Assembly (NCBI RefSeq): GCF_013341275.1
Contig: NZ_CP054476.1
Coordinates: 1,129,501 to 1,193,500, forward strand
Direction: 5' to 3'
Source of the DNA: Methyloligella sp. GL2
GTDB taxonomy: Bacteria > Pseudomonadota > Alphaproteobacteria > Rhizobiales > Methyloligellaceae
Length of the DNA stretch: 64,000 nt
In this document: positions 46,444 to 55,469 of the stretch, piece by piece
Layout of the letters: each line of letters opens with the position of its first letter
Position numbering within the stretch: the stretch's first letter is position 1
Made by a program: the position numbers and the translations under genes
Notes under the pieces: model-generated
Database searches by the model: none
Told to the model about the DNA's origin: nothing
Seen by the model: only the letters and a program-made list of their open reading frames with translations

Positions 46444-47430
46444 ATGTTCGTCACGACCGGGCGAACGCCGCTGCAGCATGTCACGCGTCTGACCGAGACC
46501 GACCGGGCGATCATTGCCCATCTGCAAGAAGATGGACGGCGTCCCTTTGTGGAGATTTCCCGCCAGATCGGCGTCACCGAGAAGACCGTGCGGGCGCGGG
46601 TGCAGGAACTGCTGCGCCTCGGGGCCTTTCAAATCACCGCGGTTACCGATCCGGCTGTGCTCGGCTATGAGGCGGCGGCGCTGCTCGGGCTCAAGATCTC
46701 CGCCGGCGCGCTGAAATCCGGCATTGCCGACCATCTCGCCGCCATCGACGAGGTGGATTATGTCTGTGTGACTACAGGGCGTTACGGTATTATGGTGGAA
46801 GTGATCTGCCGCGATATTTTCGAGCTGCAATCGATCGTCGATACCAAGATCGGCTCGATCTCGGGCATCGCCTCGATTGAGGCGTTCCCGTTCCTGAGCC
46901 TCTCCTATCAGCAGCCCGGTTTCAGCACGCACCGGCCGCAAAAGCCGAAAAAGCCCGGCGTGCGGCCGAAGCCGCTTTCCGGCATCGATAAGGGCATCGT
47001 GCGGGCGCTCAGCTATGACGGCCGCGCGCCGATCCGTGACATCGCCGAGTCCCTCGGCATCTCTCAGACCCAGGTCCGCAACCGCATCAACGAGATGACC
47101 TCCTCCGGTGTGCTGAGCATCATGGCGATCATCAATGCGATGAGCTTCGAATACGGCACCATGGCCTGGCTGGCGATCCGCGGCGGCAACCGCAAGATCA
47201 CCGACATTGCCAACGATCTGGTGAAAATCCCGGCCGTGTCCTATCTCGTCATCTGCGCCGGGCGGTTCGATATCTTCGCCGAATTCGCCTGTATCTCGAC
47301 CGAAGAGCTGCAAGCGGTGATCGATAACGATGTGCGCGCGGTAACCGGCATCGAGCAGATCGAGACCTTCCTCTACACCAAGCTGCATTACAAGCGTCTG
47401 CTTCCAGCCCGAGATGTCGACGAAGCTTGA
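46444..47430 (+). CDS. Two-domain Lrp/AsnC-type transcriptional regulator
   Basis: 328 residues holding two AsnC HTH segments: LTETDRAIIAHLQEDGRRPF..QIGVTEKTVRARVQEL (about 16-58) and GIDKGIVRALSYDGRAPI..SLGISQTQVRNRINEM (about 178-220). Each is followed by a ligand-binding alpha/beta sandwich (VCVTTGRYGIMVEVICRD; LVICAGRFDIFAEFACIS). The tandem duplication in one chain is unusual for Lrp proteins, which normally dimerise from single-domain subunits. It is expected to regulate the neighbouring hydrolase and monooxygenase genes in response to their substrate. Start ATG 46444 is chosen because the upstream extension to 46315 is not protein-like. Confidence 0.88.
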   Translation: MFVTTGRTPLQHVTRLTETDRAIIAHLQEDGRRPFVEISRQIGVTEKTVRARVQELLRLGAFQITAVTDPAVLGYEAAALLGLKISAGALKSGIADHLAAIDEVDYVCVTTGRYGIMVEVICRDIFELQSIVDTKIGSISGIASIEAFPFLSLSYQQPGFSTHRPQKPKKPGVRPKPLSGIDKGIVRALSYDGRAPIRDIAESLGISQTQVRNRINEMTSSGVLSIMAIINAMSFEYGTMAWLAIRGGNRKITDIANDLVKIPAVSYLVICAGRFDIFAEFACISTEELQAVIDNDVRAVTGIEQIETFLYTKLHYKRLLPARDVDEA

Positions 47431-47542
47431 GCATGACGGGTGCGGGCGCCAGTTGTCGCAGTTGTGCGATATACGGCGTTTCGGCGATTTCCGGTGTTGA
47501 CACGCGCAAAATCTGCGAAATAAATTTCTAAAAAGGCTTATA

Positions 47543-48376
47543 TTGGCGAATATGGGTAATGTAGCCACATTCGATATCGGCCGCGCCAGCCCATTTCCCG
47601 GCGAGCTTTCGGCGGGAACGCACTATCAGCGTACCGGCTCTGGCGCGCCGTTGCTTCTGATCCACGATCTGACCTTGGACGGTTCGATCTGGTCGCCGGA
47701 GCTCGTTGCGCGGCTTAAGTTGGATTTCGACGTCGTGGCGCTCGATCTCTACGGCCACGGTCACAGTACCAAGGCGGCCGGGCTATGCTTCCTGGACAGC
47801 TTCCTGGGCCAGATCGACCGGCTGCTCGACCATCTCGGATATGAGAGCTGCACGCTCGTGGGCGATGGCTGCTCCAGCATCCTGGCGCTGCTCTATGCGG
47901 CGAAGTCGCCGGAGCGGGTCAACCATTACCTGGCGACCAACTGCCCCTACACCCGTCCGATCTTCGATGTCGATCCGCTGCCGATCACGGCGGCCGAGGC
48001 TCTGCGCCGCGACGCGGTGCTGAAGATCTTCAACGAGAGCTGCCGCAACTGGTTTTCGCCGGGCTTCCTGGAGAGCCACCGGCAAGCGGGGGAAGTGGTG
48101 CGCAGCATGCTGGAGCGTTGCGATCTCAACGTCTACAGCCAGGCCTTCGGCTTCTTCTCGCAAGGCGCGCTGCTGCAGGCGGTGGCGGATGGACCGATCG
48201 CGGCGCATGGCCGCTTCCTGGTCGGGAAGCACGATCCGTGTTCGGATGTGGCGCAAGCCGAACGTCTGGCGCAAGCGGTCGGCGGCACGGTCGAGGTGGT
48301 CGAGAGCTACCACCTGAACGCCTTCGAACATGCCGACTTGCTGGCAGAACGCATCCGGGCCTTGCATCAGGGGTAG
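47543..48376 (+). CDS. Alpha/beta-hydrolase-fold protein lacking the usual Ser nucleophile
   Basis: 277 residues with the alpha/beta hydrolase layout: YQRTGSGAPLLLIHDLTLDGSIW (oxyanion loop), FDVVALDLYGHGHSTK, and a C-terminal His in VVESYHLNAFEHAD. At the nucleophile elbow, where GHSMGG is normal, the sequence is LVGDGCSSILALLYA, so the Ser position is Gly and a Cys follows. It may be catalytically altered or non-enzymatic. TTG 47543 has AAAAGG six bases upstream; ATG 47552 is the alternative. It is next to the two-domain AsnC regulator, on the same strand. Confidence 0.8.
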   Translation: MANMGNVATFDIGRASPFPGELSAGTHYQRTGSGAPLLLIHDLTLDGSIWSPELVARLKLDFDVVALDLYGHGHSTKAAGLCFLDSFLGQIDRLLDHLGYESCTLVGDGCSSILALLYAAKSPERVNHYLATNCPYTRPIFDVDPLPITAAEALRRDAVLKIFNESCRNWFSPGFLESHRQAGEVVRSMLERCDLNVYSQAFGFFSQGALLQAVADGPIAAHGRFLVGKHDPCSDVAQAERLAQAVGGTVEVVESYHLNAFEHADLLAERIRALHQG

Positions 48377-48430
48377 AGGCGCAAGTCCCTGAAGCAGGCC
48401 CGAATGGTTCGTCTGGTAGAAGACGAAGGT

Positions 48431-48739
48431 CTAGGCGTCGGCGATATCGACGGTGAGGATGTGGACGCCGCCGCTGGCGAAATTCCCGACATCGGCGACT
48501 GCCGCCTGTCCGGCTTCCGAACCGAAAGAGGCTTCCAGATCGGCGCCGGTCTCATAGGTGAGCTCGGCGACGAGATAGACCGGCTTCTCGGCATCGCTGG
48601 ATTGCACCGGGCCGCGGCTATACTGAAACGACTTCAGATGCGGCATGGCCTTGGCCAGCGGCACATGGATCTCGGTGTAGTGCTTGTCGAAAGCTGCCGG
48701 ATCCTCCGGCATGCCATAGATGACGATCGCGCGCTTCAT
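48431..48739 (-). CDS. EthD-family ferredoxin-like protein
   Basis: 102 residues with the EthD/dimeric alpha-beta barrel start MKRAIVIYGMPEDPAAFDKHYTEIHVPLAKAMPHLK and an ending GGVHILTVDIADA. EthD-like proteins accompany oxygenase systems as small accessory or degrading factors. The start overlaps the flavin reductase stop (ATGA at 48736-48739). It is the last gene of a four-gene minus-strand operon. Confidence 0.85.
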   Translation of the reverse strand: MKRAIVIYGMPEDPAAFDKHYTEIHVPLAKAMPHLKSFQYSRGPVQSSDAEKPVYLVAELTYETGADLEASFGSEAGQAAVADVGNFASGGVHILTVDIADA

Positions 48740-49263
48740 GTTTGCGCCCCTTCTTGCTGCGGCAATGGATAGATACGGCGACGGTGATAGATCAGCGGCC
48801 GGTCGCGCATGCCAAGCCGCAGCTCCTTGACCTTGCCGGTGACGATGATGTGGTCTCCGCCAGGCAGGAGATCGGCGACCTCGCAAGCCACGACGGCGGC
48901 GCTAGTGGGCAGTTCCGGCAGGCCGCGGAGCCCAACGATCCAGTCGATACCGTCGAACTTACTGGCCGATTTGCTGGCGAAGGCGCCTGCCACCTGCTCC
49001 TGGCCCTCGGCGAGGATGTGAAGCAGGAAGGGGCGGCCGCGCGCCTGCAGCGTCGAGAGCAGGCGTGAGCTGCGGTTAAAGCAGGCGAGCACCATGGGCG
49101 GATCCATGGAGAGCGAGGTGACCGAGGAGAGGGTGGTGCCGACGGGCTCGCTTTCACCATTCCAGGCGGTGATCACATTGATCGCCGACGGGATCTCCGC
49201 CATCGCGGTGGTGAAACCGGCAATTGTGGAGTCTTGCAGCGCTCTGTCCTCGACACGGCTCAT
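48736..49263 (-). CDS. Flavin reductase (FMN-binding, two-component monooxygenase partner)
   Basis: 175 residues of the flavin reductase-like split barrel: FTTAMAEIPSAINVITAWNG, PVGTTLSSVTSLSMDPPMVLACFN (isoalloxazine-binding SxxSLSMDPP motif), FLLHILAEGQEQVAGAFASK and the His-rich end GDHIIVTGKVKEL. It would deliver reduced FMN to the luciferase-like monooxygenase encoded at 50951. It overlaps both neighbours by ATGA, so all three are translated as a coupled set. Confidence 0.9.
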   Translation of the reverse strand: MSRVEDRALQDSTIAGFTTAMAEIPSAINVITAWNGESEPVGTTLSSVTSLSMDPPMVLACFNRSSRLLSTLQARGRPFLLHILAEGQEQVAGAFASKSASKFDGIDWIVGLRGLPELPTSAAVVACEVADLLPGGDHIIVTGKVKELRLGMRDRPLIYHRRRIYPLPQQEGAQT

Positions 49264-50939
49264 CGTGCGACCTCTGCCATCTCGGTTGCTTCGTTAAGGA
49301 CGGTCTTTCCGCGCAGCATGACGTAGTCCGGCTCCAGCGTGCGCAGCTCATCCACCGAAACTTTCCGCGGATCGCGCGTAAGGCCGATGACATCGGCCAT
49401 CTTGCCGGGGGCGAGGCTGCCCTTGATGTCCTCGATTCCCATGGTGGCCGCCGCATCCAGCGTGTGCATGCGCAGCGCCTGCATGATGGTGATGGCCTCG
49501 TCGGGATCGATATAGGAGCCGGAATAGGTCTGGCGCTTGAGGCAGCACCAAATGCTGAAGAACGGATTGGTGGCTTCGCGCTCGGAGCCGATCCAGACAT
49601 CGGAGCTGCCGGAAAGCCGCCAGCCTTCCTCGATCAGGGTGCGGTAGGCGAAGCGCCCGCGTGTTCCGTAATCGCCGAGATAGTCGGAGAAATATTCGCC
49701 GAAGGTATAGAGGAACACCGCCTGCGGCACCGGGATGATGCCGGCGCGGGCCCACCAATCCCTTGTATTCTGGGTCGGCAGCAAATTGGCGGCATGTTCG
49801 ATGCGGGTTCGGGTGGGGCCGGAGGGGGCCCCACCCATCGCCGTCACCTGCTCGCAGATCCATTCCTGTGCACGATCACCATTGGCATGGACCGCGATCT
49901 GGAGCCCCGCTTGCTGCGTTTGCTCGAAGGCGCGACGGAAAAAATATTTCGGGAAGGCGACACTGCCGCAATTGCCGTGTTCGCCGATATAGGGCACGCC
50001 GATAGCGGCGCTCTTGGCCGAGAAGCCGCCATCGGAAAACAGTTTCAGACCCTGGATGGTGACGCCGTCATTGGCGCCGGTGAGATAGAGATAGTCCTGC
50101 CAGTTGCAGGCCTTCTCGATGGTCAGTGTGCCGGGCGCCCAAAGATAGATGCGCATGGCCGTGGGCAGCTCGCCCTCCGCGGCGAGCTCATCCATGCTTT
50201 CCAGCCCATCGATGGTCTCGGAAATCTCGCCGATGGTGGTGACGCCGAAGCGGGTGAAATATTTGCGCAGGCCCTCTTTCAGCGCGGTCTTGAGCTGATG
50301 GCGCTCCACCCCGGGGAAGGGGAGGAGGGTGTCCATCTCCTTGACCACGCCGGTGGGGTCGCCGTTCTCGTCGCGCTCCACATGGGGGAGGCCGGTGACG
50401 CTGTATTTCGGCGCCTGGAAATTGCGGTCGATGCCGGCGATTTCCAGCGCCTTGGAGTTCAGCACGGTGATATGGCCGCCGGCGCGCAAGGCAAGCGGCG
50501 AGTCGGTGGAGACGCTATCGAGCTCGGCGCGGGTCGGCAGGCGGTTCTCGGCGAGCTTGCGGTCGAAGAATAGATTGCCCTGGCCGACCACCCATTCGCC
50601 CTTGCCGCGCTCGGCGACGTATTTGGAGAACACGTCGAGCACGTCTTCGACTTTGCCGCATTCCGGCGCCCGCACGTCCACCGTGCTGTAGTCGGTGCGG
50701 CAGACCACCTCGGCATGGGCGTGGACGTCGACGAAGCCGGGCATCAAGGTGCGGTCGCCGAGATCGATGATCTCGGTCTCCGGTCCAGCGTAGTCGTCGA
50801 CCTCGCTGCGCCGGATCAACCGAATGATGCGGCCGTCTTTAATAGTCAGGCCTTGCGCCTCGTCGGTGCAGTCGGGCTGCATCGAGATGAGGGCGCCGCC
50901 CAGGACGATGGTGTCGGGATATCCGACCGAACCAACCAT
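49260..50939 (-). CDS. YtcJ-like metal-dependent amidohydrolase
   Basis: 559 residues of the amidohydrolase superfamily: LMPGFVDVHAHAEVV (HxH metal site near residue 74), LNSKALEIAGI, IQGLKLFSDGGFSAKSAAI, IAVHANGDRAQEWI (metal His), TRIEHAANLLP and the late SGSSDVWIGS (catalytic Asp), closing with KGSLAPGKMADVIGLTRDP. YtcJ-type enzymes hydrolyse N-acyl or imide bonds in exocyclic or xenobiotic compounds. Operon with an FMN monooxygenase suggests ring or amide degradation of a nitrogenous substrate; the compound is unknown. It lies 11 bases after the monooxygenase stop. Confidence 0.88.
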   Translation of the reverse strand: MVGSVGYPDTIVLGGALISMQPDCTDEAQGLTIKDGRIIRLIRRSEVDDYAGPETEIIDLGDRTLMPGFVDVHAHAEVVCRTDYSTVDVRAPECGKVEDVLDVFSKYVAERGKGEWVVGQGNLFFDRKLAENRLPTRAELDSVSTDSPLALRAGGHITVLNSKALEIAGIDRNFQAPKYSVTGLPHVERDENGDPTGVVKEMDTLLPFPGVERHQLKTALKEGLRKYFTRFGVTTIGEISETIDGLESMDELAAEGELPTAMRIYLWAPGTLTIEKACNWQDYLYLTGANDGVTIQGLKLFSDGGFSAKSAAIGVPYIGEHGNCGSVAFPKYFFRRAFEQTQQAGLQIAVHANGDRAQEWICEQVTAMGGAPSGPTRTRIEHAANLLPTQNTRDWWARAGIIPVPQAVFLYTFGEYFSDYLGDYGTRGRFAYRTLIEEGWRLSGSSDVWIGSEREATNPFFSIWCCLKRQTYSGSYIDPDEAITIMQALRMHTLDAAATMGIEDIKGSLAPGKMADVIGLTRDPRKVSVDELRTLEPDYVMLRGKTVLNEATEMAEVAR

Positions 50940-50950
50940 GATATCGGCCT

Positions 50951-52030
50951 CTACTCCGCCGCTTCGGCTTTTGCGTTCTGGAAGACCGGGATTACCTTGG
51001 TGCCGATCAGCTCGATGGAGCGCATGATGTCCTCATGCGGCACGCCGTCGATACGGAGCAGAACCTCGTCGATACCGCGGGCTTCGAGATCGCGCAGGCG
51101 GGCGATGAACTCGTCCGGCGTGCCGATCATCACCGACGGGGTCTCGTTGACCAGGAAGTCGATATTGGTGCGGTTGTCGACCAGCCGCTTCATCTTGTCG
51201 TCGAGATACTCGTAAGAGGATTTCTTGCCGAGCGGTGCGTAGAGATCGACGATGAAGTGGAAGTAACCCATGGCAACGTCATGGGCGATGTCGACGGCCT
51301 TCTGGTGATCTTCGTCGCAGAAAGCGGTGGCGACGTAGAGGCCCATATTCTCGGTGCGTCGCGGCACGGAGGAGGTGCCTTTGGCCAGGCCCTTCCTATA
51401 AGCGTCGATGCATTGCTGCATGTAATCAAAGCCGAAATAGCTTTCGAAGCAGAGCGCGCCGATGCCCATTTCGCCGGCCATGCCGTGGGATTGCTCGGAG
51501 GAGGCGGCGACGAAGATCGGCGGATGCGGCTTCTGCACCGAATCCGGCACGATCTTCACTGGCGGGATTTTCCAGAACGGGCCGTCATGCTCCAGCGTCT
51601 CTTCGGTGAAGGCCTTGATCAGCACGTCGAAGGAGTCGGCCCATTGCTCGCGGGTGGTCGAAGGATCGACACCGAACGCCGCCAGGGTGGTCAGATTGTT
51701 GGAGCGGGCAGTGCCGATCTCGGCGCGGCCGTTCGAGACGATGTCCAAGGTGGCCATGCGCTCGGCGACCAGGACCGGGTGGTTCCACTGCAGAAGCACC
51801 GAGCACATGATGCGCAGCTTGATGTTCTTGGTGTGCCGGGCGATGGCGGCGTAGAGAACCTCCGGCGCGGAGACGGTAAAGCGCGGCGGGCTGAAATGCT
51901 GCTCGGAGGTGCCCCAGCACGAGAAGCCGAGCTGATCGGCCAGTGCCACCTCTTCGATCATTTCCTCGTAGCGCTGGGCGTAGCTCACGCCCTCCATCAC
52001 CTCACCCTCTTGGAGCAGACCGATCCGCAT
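50951..52030 (-). CDS. Luciferase-like (LLM class) flavin-dependent monooxygenase
   Basis: 359 residues: MRIGLLQEGEVMEGVSYAQRYEEMIEEVALADQLGF, CWGTSEQHFSPPRFTVSAPEVLYAAIA, NIKLRIMCSVLLQWNHPVLVAERMATLDIVSNGRAEIGTARSN and DGPFWKIPPVKIVP, the bacterial luciferase fold. It is unlike Fgd in its motifs. A flavin reductase in the same operon favours reduced FMN as cofactor, not F420, but F420 cannot be excluded in an F420-making cell. First gene of the minus-strand operon, with an AT-rich promoter region at 52031-52110. Confidence 0.88.
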   Translation of the reverse strand: MRIGLLQEGEVMEGVSYAQRYEEMIEEVALADQLGFSCWGTSEQHFSPPRFTVSAPEVLYAAIARHTKNIKLRIMCSVLLQWNHPVLVAERMATLDIVSNGRAEIGTARSNNLTTLAAFGVDPSTTREQWADSFDVLIKAFTEETLEHDGPFWKIPPVKIVPDSVQKPHPPIFVAASSEQSHGMAGEMGIGALCFESYFGFDYMQQCIDAYRKGLAKGTSSVPRRTENMGLYVATAFCDEDHQKAVDIAHDVAMGYFHFIVDLYAPLGKKSSYEYLDDKMKRLVDNRTNIDFLVNETPSVMIGTPDEFIARLRDLEARGIDEVLLRIDGVPHEDIMRSIELIGTKVIPVFQNAKAEAAE

Positions 52031-52156
52031 TGCGCTCTCCTGAACTTCCGTTTTTGACCGATAAAACCGTATTTGATCACCTTATCTGCACGGATTTTGC
52101 AATGTCAATGCCGTAATTCGCCTAAATCTCCAGCATTAAAGACCGGATTTAGCCAA

Positions 52157-52198
52157 ATTGATGCGCAGAAGGGCCGGATTGATGCGCAGAGAGGCCGG
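52157..52198 (+). repeat. 21-bp tandem repeat
   Basis: Two adjacent copies, 52157-52177 and 52178-52198, starting ATTGATGCGCAGA and ending GGCCGG, with two mismatches. It lies between cobW-type and monooxygenase genes, just beyond the cobW-type stop. Confidence 0.75.
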
Positions 52199-52211
52199 AA
52201 GTGGGCGGTTT

Positions 52212-53231
52212 TCAGCGCAGGCAGGCTTCGAAGCCCTGACGGAGGGCGGCCTCGTCGAGATCGCGGCCGATGAACACCATGCGGCTGCGGCGCGGGGCGT
52301 CTTGCGGCCATTCCCCGTAGAGATCGCCGTCCAGCATGCGCTGCACGCCTTGGAAGACGAAGGGCCGGGTCTCGCCCTCGAAGTCGAGCACGCCTTTGCT
52401 GCGCAGCACCTCTGCCTCGGCCTGGATCACCACGCGGTGAATCCAGAGCTGGAACTCATCGGGGTGAATAGGGCGGTCGGTGACGAGGCTGACGCTGGTA
52501 ATGCTGTGATCGTGATGGTGATGCGAAGCGGGGGCATCGCTGGCGGTCTCGGAAAGCTGGCGCTCCAGATCGAAGGCGTTGACGGCCAGGATTTGCTCCG
52601 GCGCGATCTCGCAGCGCGTGGTGCGGATGATCTTTGCCTCGGGGCTCAGGGTGCGGATCTGCGCCTCGACCTCTTTGAGCCGTTCGGCGGAAACCAGATC
52701 GGCTTTGTTCAGAAGAACGATATTGGCGAAGACCAGCTGCTCGCGCAGTTCGTCGGAGCCGCCCTTGGCGAGATCGAAATGCGCCGCATCGGCGACGGTG
52801 ACGATGGCATCCAGGTGCAGCCAGTCGAAGGCGCCGTCTTCCAGCATAAAGGTCTGGGCGATTGGGGCTGGGGCGGCAAGGCCGGTGGTCTCGATCAGAA
52901 TACCGTCGAGATGGTCCGCCTGGCGGACCATCTCCTCCAGCGCACCGACCAGATCCTGGCGCACGGTGCAACACAGGCAGCCATTATTCATCTCCAGCAC
53001 GGTCTCGTCGGAGGAGACGATCAGGTCGCCGTCGATGCCGATCTCGCCAAACTCGTTGACGACGACGCCGTAACGCTTGCCGTGCTGTTCGGTGAGGATG
53101 CGGTTGAGCAGCGTGGTCTTGCCGGCGCCGAGATAGCCGGTGAGCACGGTGACGGGGATTGCAGCTTGTGCCGGGTCCAGAGCGTTCGGATCGGCGGCGT
53201 TTGGATGCTTGCGAATTTGATCGGGTCTCAT
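52212..53231 (-). CDS. CobW/COG0523-family GTP-binding metal chaperone
   Basis: 339 residues: Walker [15 protein letters not shown], the metal-binding [13 protein letters not shown] (CxCC, near residue 85), [20 protein letters not shown] (guanine specificity) and the CobW C-terminal domain [13 protein letters not shown] His-rich stretch HHHHDHS before the C-terminal domain can bind Zn or Ni. These proteins insert metal into client enzymes; the adjacent amidohydrolase is a metal enzyme and a sensible client, by inference. GTG 53237 is an alternative start two codons earlier. Confidence 0.9.
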   Translation of the reverse strand: MRPDQIRKHPNAADPNALDPAQAAIPVTVLTGYLGAGKTTLLNRILTEQHGKRYGVVVNEFGEIGIDGDLIVSSDETVLEMNNGCLCCTVRQDLVGALEEMVRQADHLDGILIETTGLAAPAPIAQTFMLEDGAFDWLHLDAIVTVADAAHFDLAKGGSDELREQLVFANIVLLNKADLVSAERLKEVEAQIRTLSPEAKIIRTTRCEIAPEQILAVNAFDLERQLSETASDAPASHHHHDHSITSVSLVTDRPIHPDEFQLWIHRVVIQAEAEVLRSKGVLDFEGETRPFVFQGVQRMLDGDLYGEWPQDAPRRSRMVFIGRDLDEAALRQGFEACLR

Positions 53232-53408
53232 GGCCACTTGCGGCGCGAAACGGCAGCGCCGGAGCTTATTTCGGTGAAATACGGCGTTGACATGCAGTTA
53301 TACTGCCTAATACGGTACTCGAAATAGATTTTAAGGTCAAAAACGACCAAAAATTGCGCAGTTCGTGCGTAAAACAGAAGCACGCATCCTTCGGAGAGAT
53401 CGCTTGCC

Positions 53409-54923
53409 ATGAATGTCATCGACGCTTCCCTCAAATTCGACCCCAAGGATCTGACCCCGGAGACCCGCGCGTTTCTGGACTCGCCCTTGCGCCTGATCAT
53501 CGATGGCAAGGAGGTCGAGGCCTCCGACGGGGCCACGCTGCAAAGCTTCGATCCGGCGACGGGCGCGCAGATCGCCAGCGTCTCCCATGCCGGCCAGGCG
53601 GATGTAGATGCCGCGGTGGCGTCTGCCGAGGCCGCGCTTTCGGGGCCTTGGGGAAACATGCCGCCGGCGGAGCGCGAGGCGCGCATCCGGCGGTTTGCCG
53701 ATCTGATCGAAGAGAATATCGAGATGATCGGCCAGGTCGAGAGCCTGGATAGCGGCAAGCCGGCGGAGCAGATCAAGGCAGTGGATATCGCGCTCGGCAT
53801 CGGCGCGCTGCGCTACAATGCCGGCTGGCCGACCAAGCTGGAGGCGGAGACGCTGCCGGTCAACGCGCCGGATATGCATGTCTATACCCGCCACGAGCCG
53901 CTCGGCGTGGTGGCGGCGATCACCCCGTGGAACTTCCCGCTGTGTCAGGCTTGCTTCAAGATCGCGCCCGCGCTGGCAGCGGGCTGTACGGTGATCCTGA
54001 AGCCGGCGGAGCAGACACCGCTTTCGGCCATCATTCTCGGACGGCTGGCGCTGGAGGCGGACATCCCGCCCGGCGTCCTCAACGTGCTGCCGGGCCTTGG
54101 CACCACCACCGGCCAGGCGCTGGTGGAGCATCCCGGCGTGCACAAGATCGCCTTCACCGGGTCCGAAGCGGTGGGTAAGCACATCGCCGCGACCGCGTCC
54201 TCGACCTTGAAGCATGTCTCCTTCGAGCTCGGCGGCAAGAACCCCAACATCATCTTCGCCGACGCCGATATCGAGACCGCGGCGGCCACCGCCGCGATGG
54301 CGATCTTCTTCTATGCCGGCCAGGTTTGCTCGGCCGGCTCGCGGCTGATGGTCGAGGCGCCGGTGTTCGACAAGGTGGCGGAGATCGTCACCGAGAGCGC
54401 CAAAGGGCTGAAGCTCGGCCATGGGCTGAATGCCGACACCACCATGGGGCCGCTGATCTCGCAGGAGCAATTCGACCGCGTCTCCGGCTATGTGAAGCGG
54501 GCCGAGGCCGACGGCGTCACCATCGCCAGCGGCGCGGCCAAGCCAGGCGGTGCGCTGGAGGCCGGCTTCTTCCACGAGCCGACAGTGCTGCTCGACGTCG
54601 CCGATCAGCTTCCGGTGGTGTGCGAAGAGATCTTTGGGCCGGTGCTCTGCGTGCAGCGCTTCACCGATGTGGACGAGGTGGTGGCCCGCGCCAACGACAC
54701 CAGCTTCGGCCTGGCGGCCGGCGTGTGGACCCACGATGTGCGCAAATCGCAAGCCGTGGCGGCCAAGCTTCAGGCCGGCACGGTGTGGGTGAACACCTAT
54801 AACCAGTTCGATGCGGCGGCGCCTTGGGGTGGCTATAAGCAGTCCGGCTATGGCCGCGACAATGGCCGCGAAGGCATCCTGAAATTCCTGCAGACCAAGA
54901 CGGTCTGGAGCAATTACGGCTAG
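53409..54923 (+). CDS. NAD(P)-dependent aldehyde dehydrogenase
   Basis: 504 residues: TPWNFPLCQACFKIAPALAAG, KPAEQTPLSA, FTGSEAVGKHIAATA, FELGGKNPNIIFADADI (general-base Glu) and the nucleophile in FFYAGQVCSAGSRL, closing with WGGYKQSGYGRDNGREG. It resembles phenylacetaldehyde, betaine-aldehyde and hydroxymuconic-type enzymes, and the exact substrate is open. It is divergent from the cobW-type gene (177-base shared region with TTGACA at 53286-53291) and is probably part of the same catabolic set. A strong terminator follows. Confidence 0.9.
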   Translation: MNVIDASLKFDPKDLTPETRAFLDSPLRLIIDGKEVEASDGATLQSFDPATGAQIASVSHAGQADVDAAVASAEAALSGPWGNMPPAEREARIRRFADLIEENIEMIGQVESLDSGKPAEQIKAVDIALGIGALRYNAGWPTKLEAETLPVNAPDMHVYTRHEPLGVVAAITPWNFPLCQACFKIAPALAAGCTVILKPAEQTPLSAIILGRLALEADIPPGVLNVLPGLGTTTGQALVEHPGVHKIAFTGSEAVGKHIAATASSTLKHVSFELGGKNPNIIFADADIETAAATAAMAIFFYAGQVCSAGSRLMVEAPVFDKVAEIVTESAKGLKLGHGLNADTTMGPLISQEQFDRVSGYVKRAEADGVTIASGAAKPGGALEAGFFHEPTVLLDVADQLPVVCEEIFGPVLCVQRFTDVDEVVARANDTSFGLAAGVWTHDVRKSQAVAAKLQAGTVWVNTYNQFDAAAPWGGYKQSGYGRDNGREGILKFLQTKTVWSNYG

Positions 54924-54953
54924 GCGCTACAGCACACAAGGTTCCTTGCAGAG

Positions 54954-55000
54954 GAAGCCGGGGCTGGCCGATCGAGGCCGGTCCCGGCTTCTTTGTTTTT
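54954..55000. terminator. Intrinsic terminator after the aldehyde dehydrogenase gene
   Basis: GAAGCCGGG at 54954-54962 pairs with CCCGGCTTC at 54983-54991, with an inner GGCC-rich stem, then TTTGTTTTT. Confidence 0.85.
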
Positions 55001-55020
55001 GGGATGTGTTGTGGTGCGCC

Positions 55021-55443
55021 TCAGTCGGGAAGACGGGGGTCAGGCTTGGTGGAATGCTCGGAGCCTTCGCCCGGTGTTGCGAACATCAAGGTGACGTCCG
55101 GCTCAGTGACTTGCGCATGCCATAGACCTTGGGGGATCACCACCACCTCGCCGGCGCGCGCTGCGAACCGCACCGGGCCGTCCTCGGTCAGCAGGGTGAT
55201 GTTGGTCTTGCCTTCGAGGATGTGAAGCATCTCATCCCCGGCAGGATGGCGCTCCCAGCCGGTCTTGCCGGCGAAGCGGACCAAGCCGAGCATGGCGTCG
55301 TTGCAGTAGCCCAGAACTTTGATGGCGTTCCAGGCCTTCTCCTGGTCGACATTCGGGGTCAGCTCCAGCATCGGCAGATCCTCGATCAGAGCCGGTAGGT
55401 CGTAGGGGCGCGGTCCAGCGGGGCGCGTTTCGTCGGGGTTCAC
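55021..55443 (-). CDS. Cupin-domain protein in siderophore-uptake operon
   Basis: 140 residues starting with GTG 55443, which has a perfect AGGAGG site five bases upstream. An intervening ATG would give a two-codon frame. Cupin motifs: GWERHPAGDEMLHILEGKTNITL (His/Glu ligands) and GEVVVIPQGLWHAQV (second His), so a metal site is intact. It lies 26 bases after the MFS gene and is probably the last gene of the TonB receptor operon. The role is unknown; iron-related cupins often act as dioxygenases or sensors. Confidence 0.8.
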   Translation of the reverse strand: MNPDETRPAGPRPYDLPALIEDLPMLELTPNVDQEKAWNAIKVLGYCNDAMLGLVRFAGKTGWERHPAGDEMLHILEGKTNITLLTEDGPVRFAARAGEVVVIPQGLWHAQVTEPDVTLMFATPGEGSEHSTKPDPRLPD

Positions 55444-55469
55444 GGCATCCTCCTCAGTTGGCTTTGTGG

